From Vibrio ezurae NBRC 102218 (GTDB taxonomy: Bacteria; Pseudomonadota; Gammaproteobacteria; Enterobacterales; Vibrionaceae): a stretch of DNA of 64,000 nucleotides. Position numbers and translations under genes: made by a program. Below the pieces are notes generated by a model. It saw only the letters and a program-made list of their open reading frames with translations. It was not told the DNA's origin and did not search any database. This document shows positions 63,196 to 64,000 of this stretch, one piece after another. The stretch covers positions 1-64,000 of the forward strand of contig NZ_BATM01000005.1 in assembly GCF_000467185.1 (NCBI RefSeq), given 5' to 3'. Every line of letters starts with the position of its first letter. Position 1 is the first letter of the stretch.

Positions 63196-64000
<805 letters not shown>

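Overview
The window is bacterial and looks like chromosome 1 of a Vibrio or close relative. The right part has the order lptG-lptF / pepA-holC-valS / rraB / argF / pyrL-pyrBI-ridA / plsC / murA. The left part has a tRNA cluster, mtlADR, nagB, a DeoR-family regulator and glmS. Protein sequences match gammaproteobacterial families closely. All identifications rest on reading motifs by eye; no database search was run.

Layout. 1-1256: tRNA cluster (Phe/Asn, then Phe-Thr-Asn-Thr-Asn) with two near-identical terminators. 1257-5723: mannitol uptake and oxidation (mtlA, mtlD, mtlR) behind a long leader with two good CRP sites. 5745-9598: amino-sugar metabolism (nagB, DeoR-type regulator, glmS). 9621-10498: a frameshifted patatin-like gene whose intact paralogue lies at 33584-34462; the two are direct repeats enclosing about 23 kb. 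10818-21822: a six-gene type I restriction-modification operon that is not the textbook set: half-size HsdS, degenerate HsdM-like protein, HsdM, HsdS, PHP-domain/SMC-like ATPase, HsdR. 21881-33502: a lipoprotein gene and a catabolic cluster (CoA-transferase A/B, cupin, SDR, 3-hydroxyacyl-CoA dehydrogenase-like protein, cyclase-family hydrolase, thiolase, BKACE enzyme, LysR regulator, sodium:solute symporter and up to three tiny membrane proteins). The gene set suggests hydrolysis and oxidation of an unknown beta-hydroxy acid to a beta-keto acid, cleavage with acetyl-CoA to acetoacetate plus an acyl-CoA, then conversion to acetyl-CoA. 34649-35554: a PAS-GGDEF diguanylate cyclase.

35900-49203: an AT-rich integrative element of about 13.3 kb. 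It has split a tRNA-Leu(CAA) gene in the anticodon arm: the 3' half is stranded at 35857-35910 and the 5' half at 49193-49234. They share an 11-bp core and together rebuild an 85-nt tRNA. The element carries a different, complete tRNA-Leu(CAA) at 49004-49088, presumably replacing the broken gene. It also carries a tyrosine integrase, a serine recombinase with a candidate res site, a ParB-like protein, an Xre regulator, a leucine-rich-repeat protein with recent internal duplications, two decayed transposases and several unrecognised small genes.

49427-64000: conserved chromosomal genes for LPS export (lptFG), aminopeptidase A, DNA polymerase III chi subunit, valyl-tRNA synthetase, RNase E control (rraB), arginine and pyrimidine synthesis with a classic leader/attenuator before pyrB, phospholipid synthesis (plsC) and the 3' part of murA, which runs off the window.
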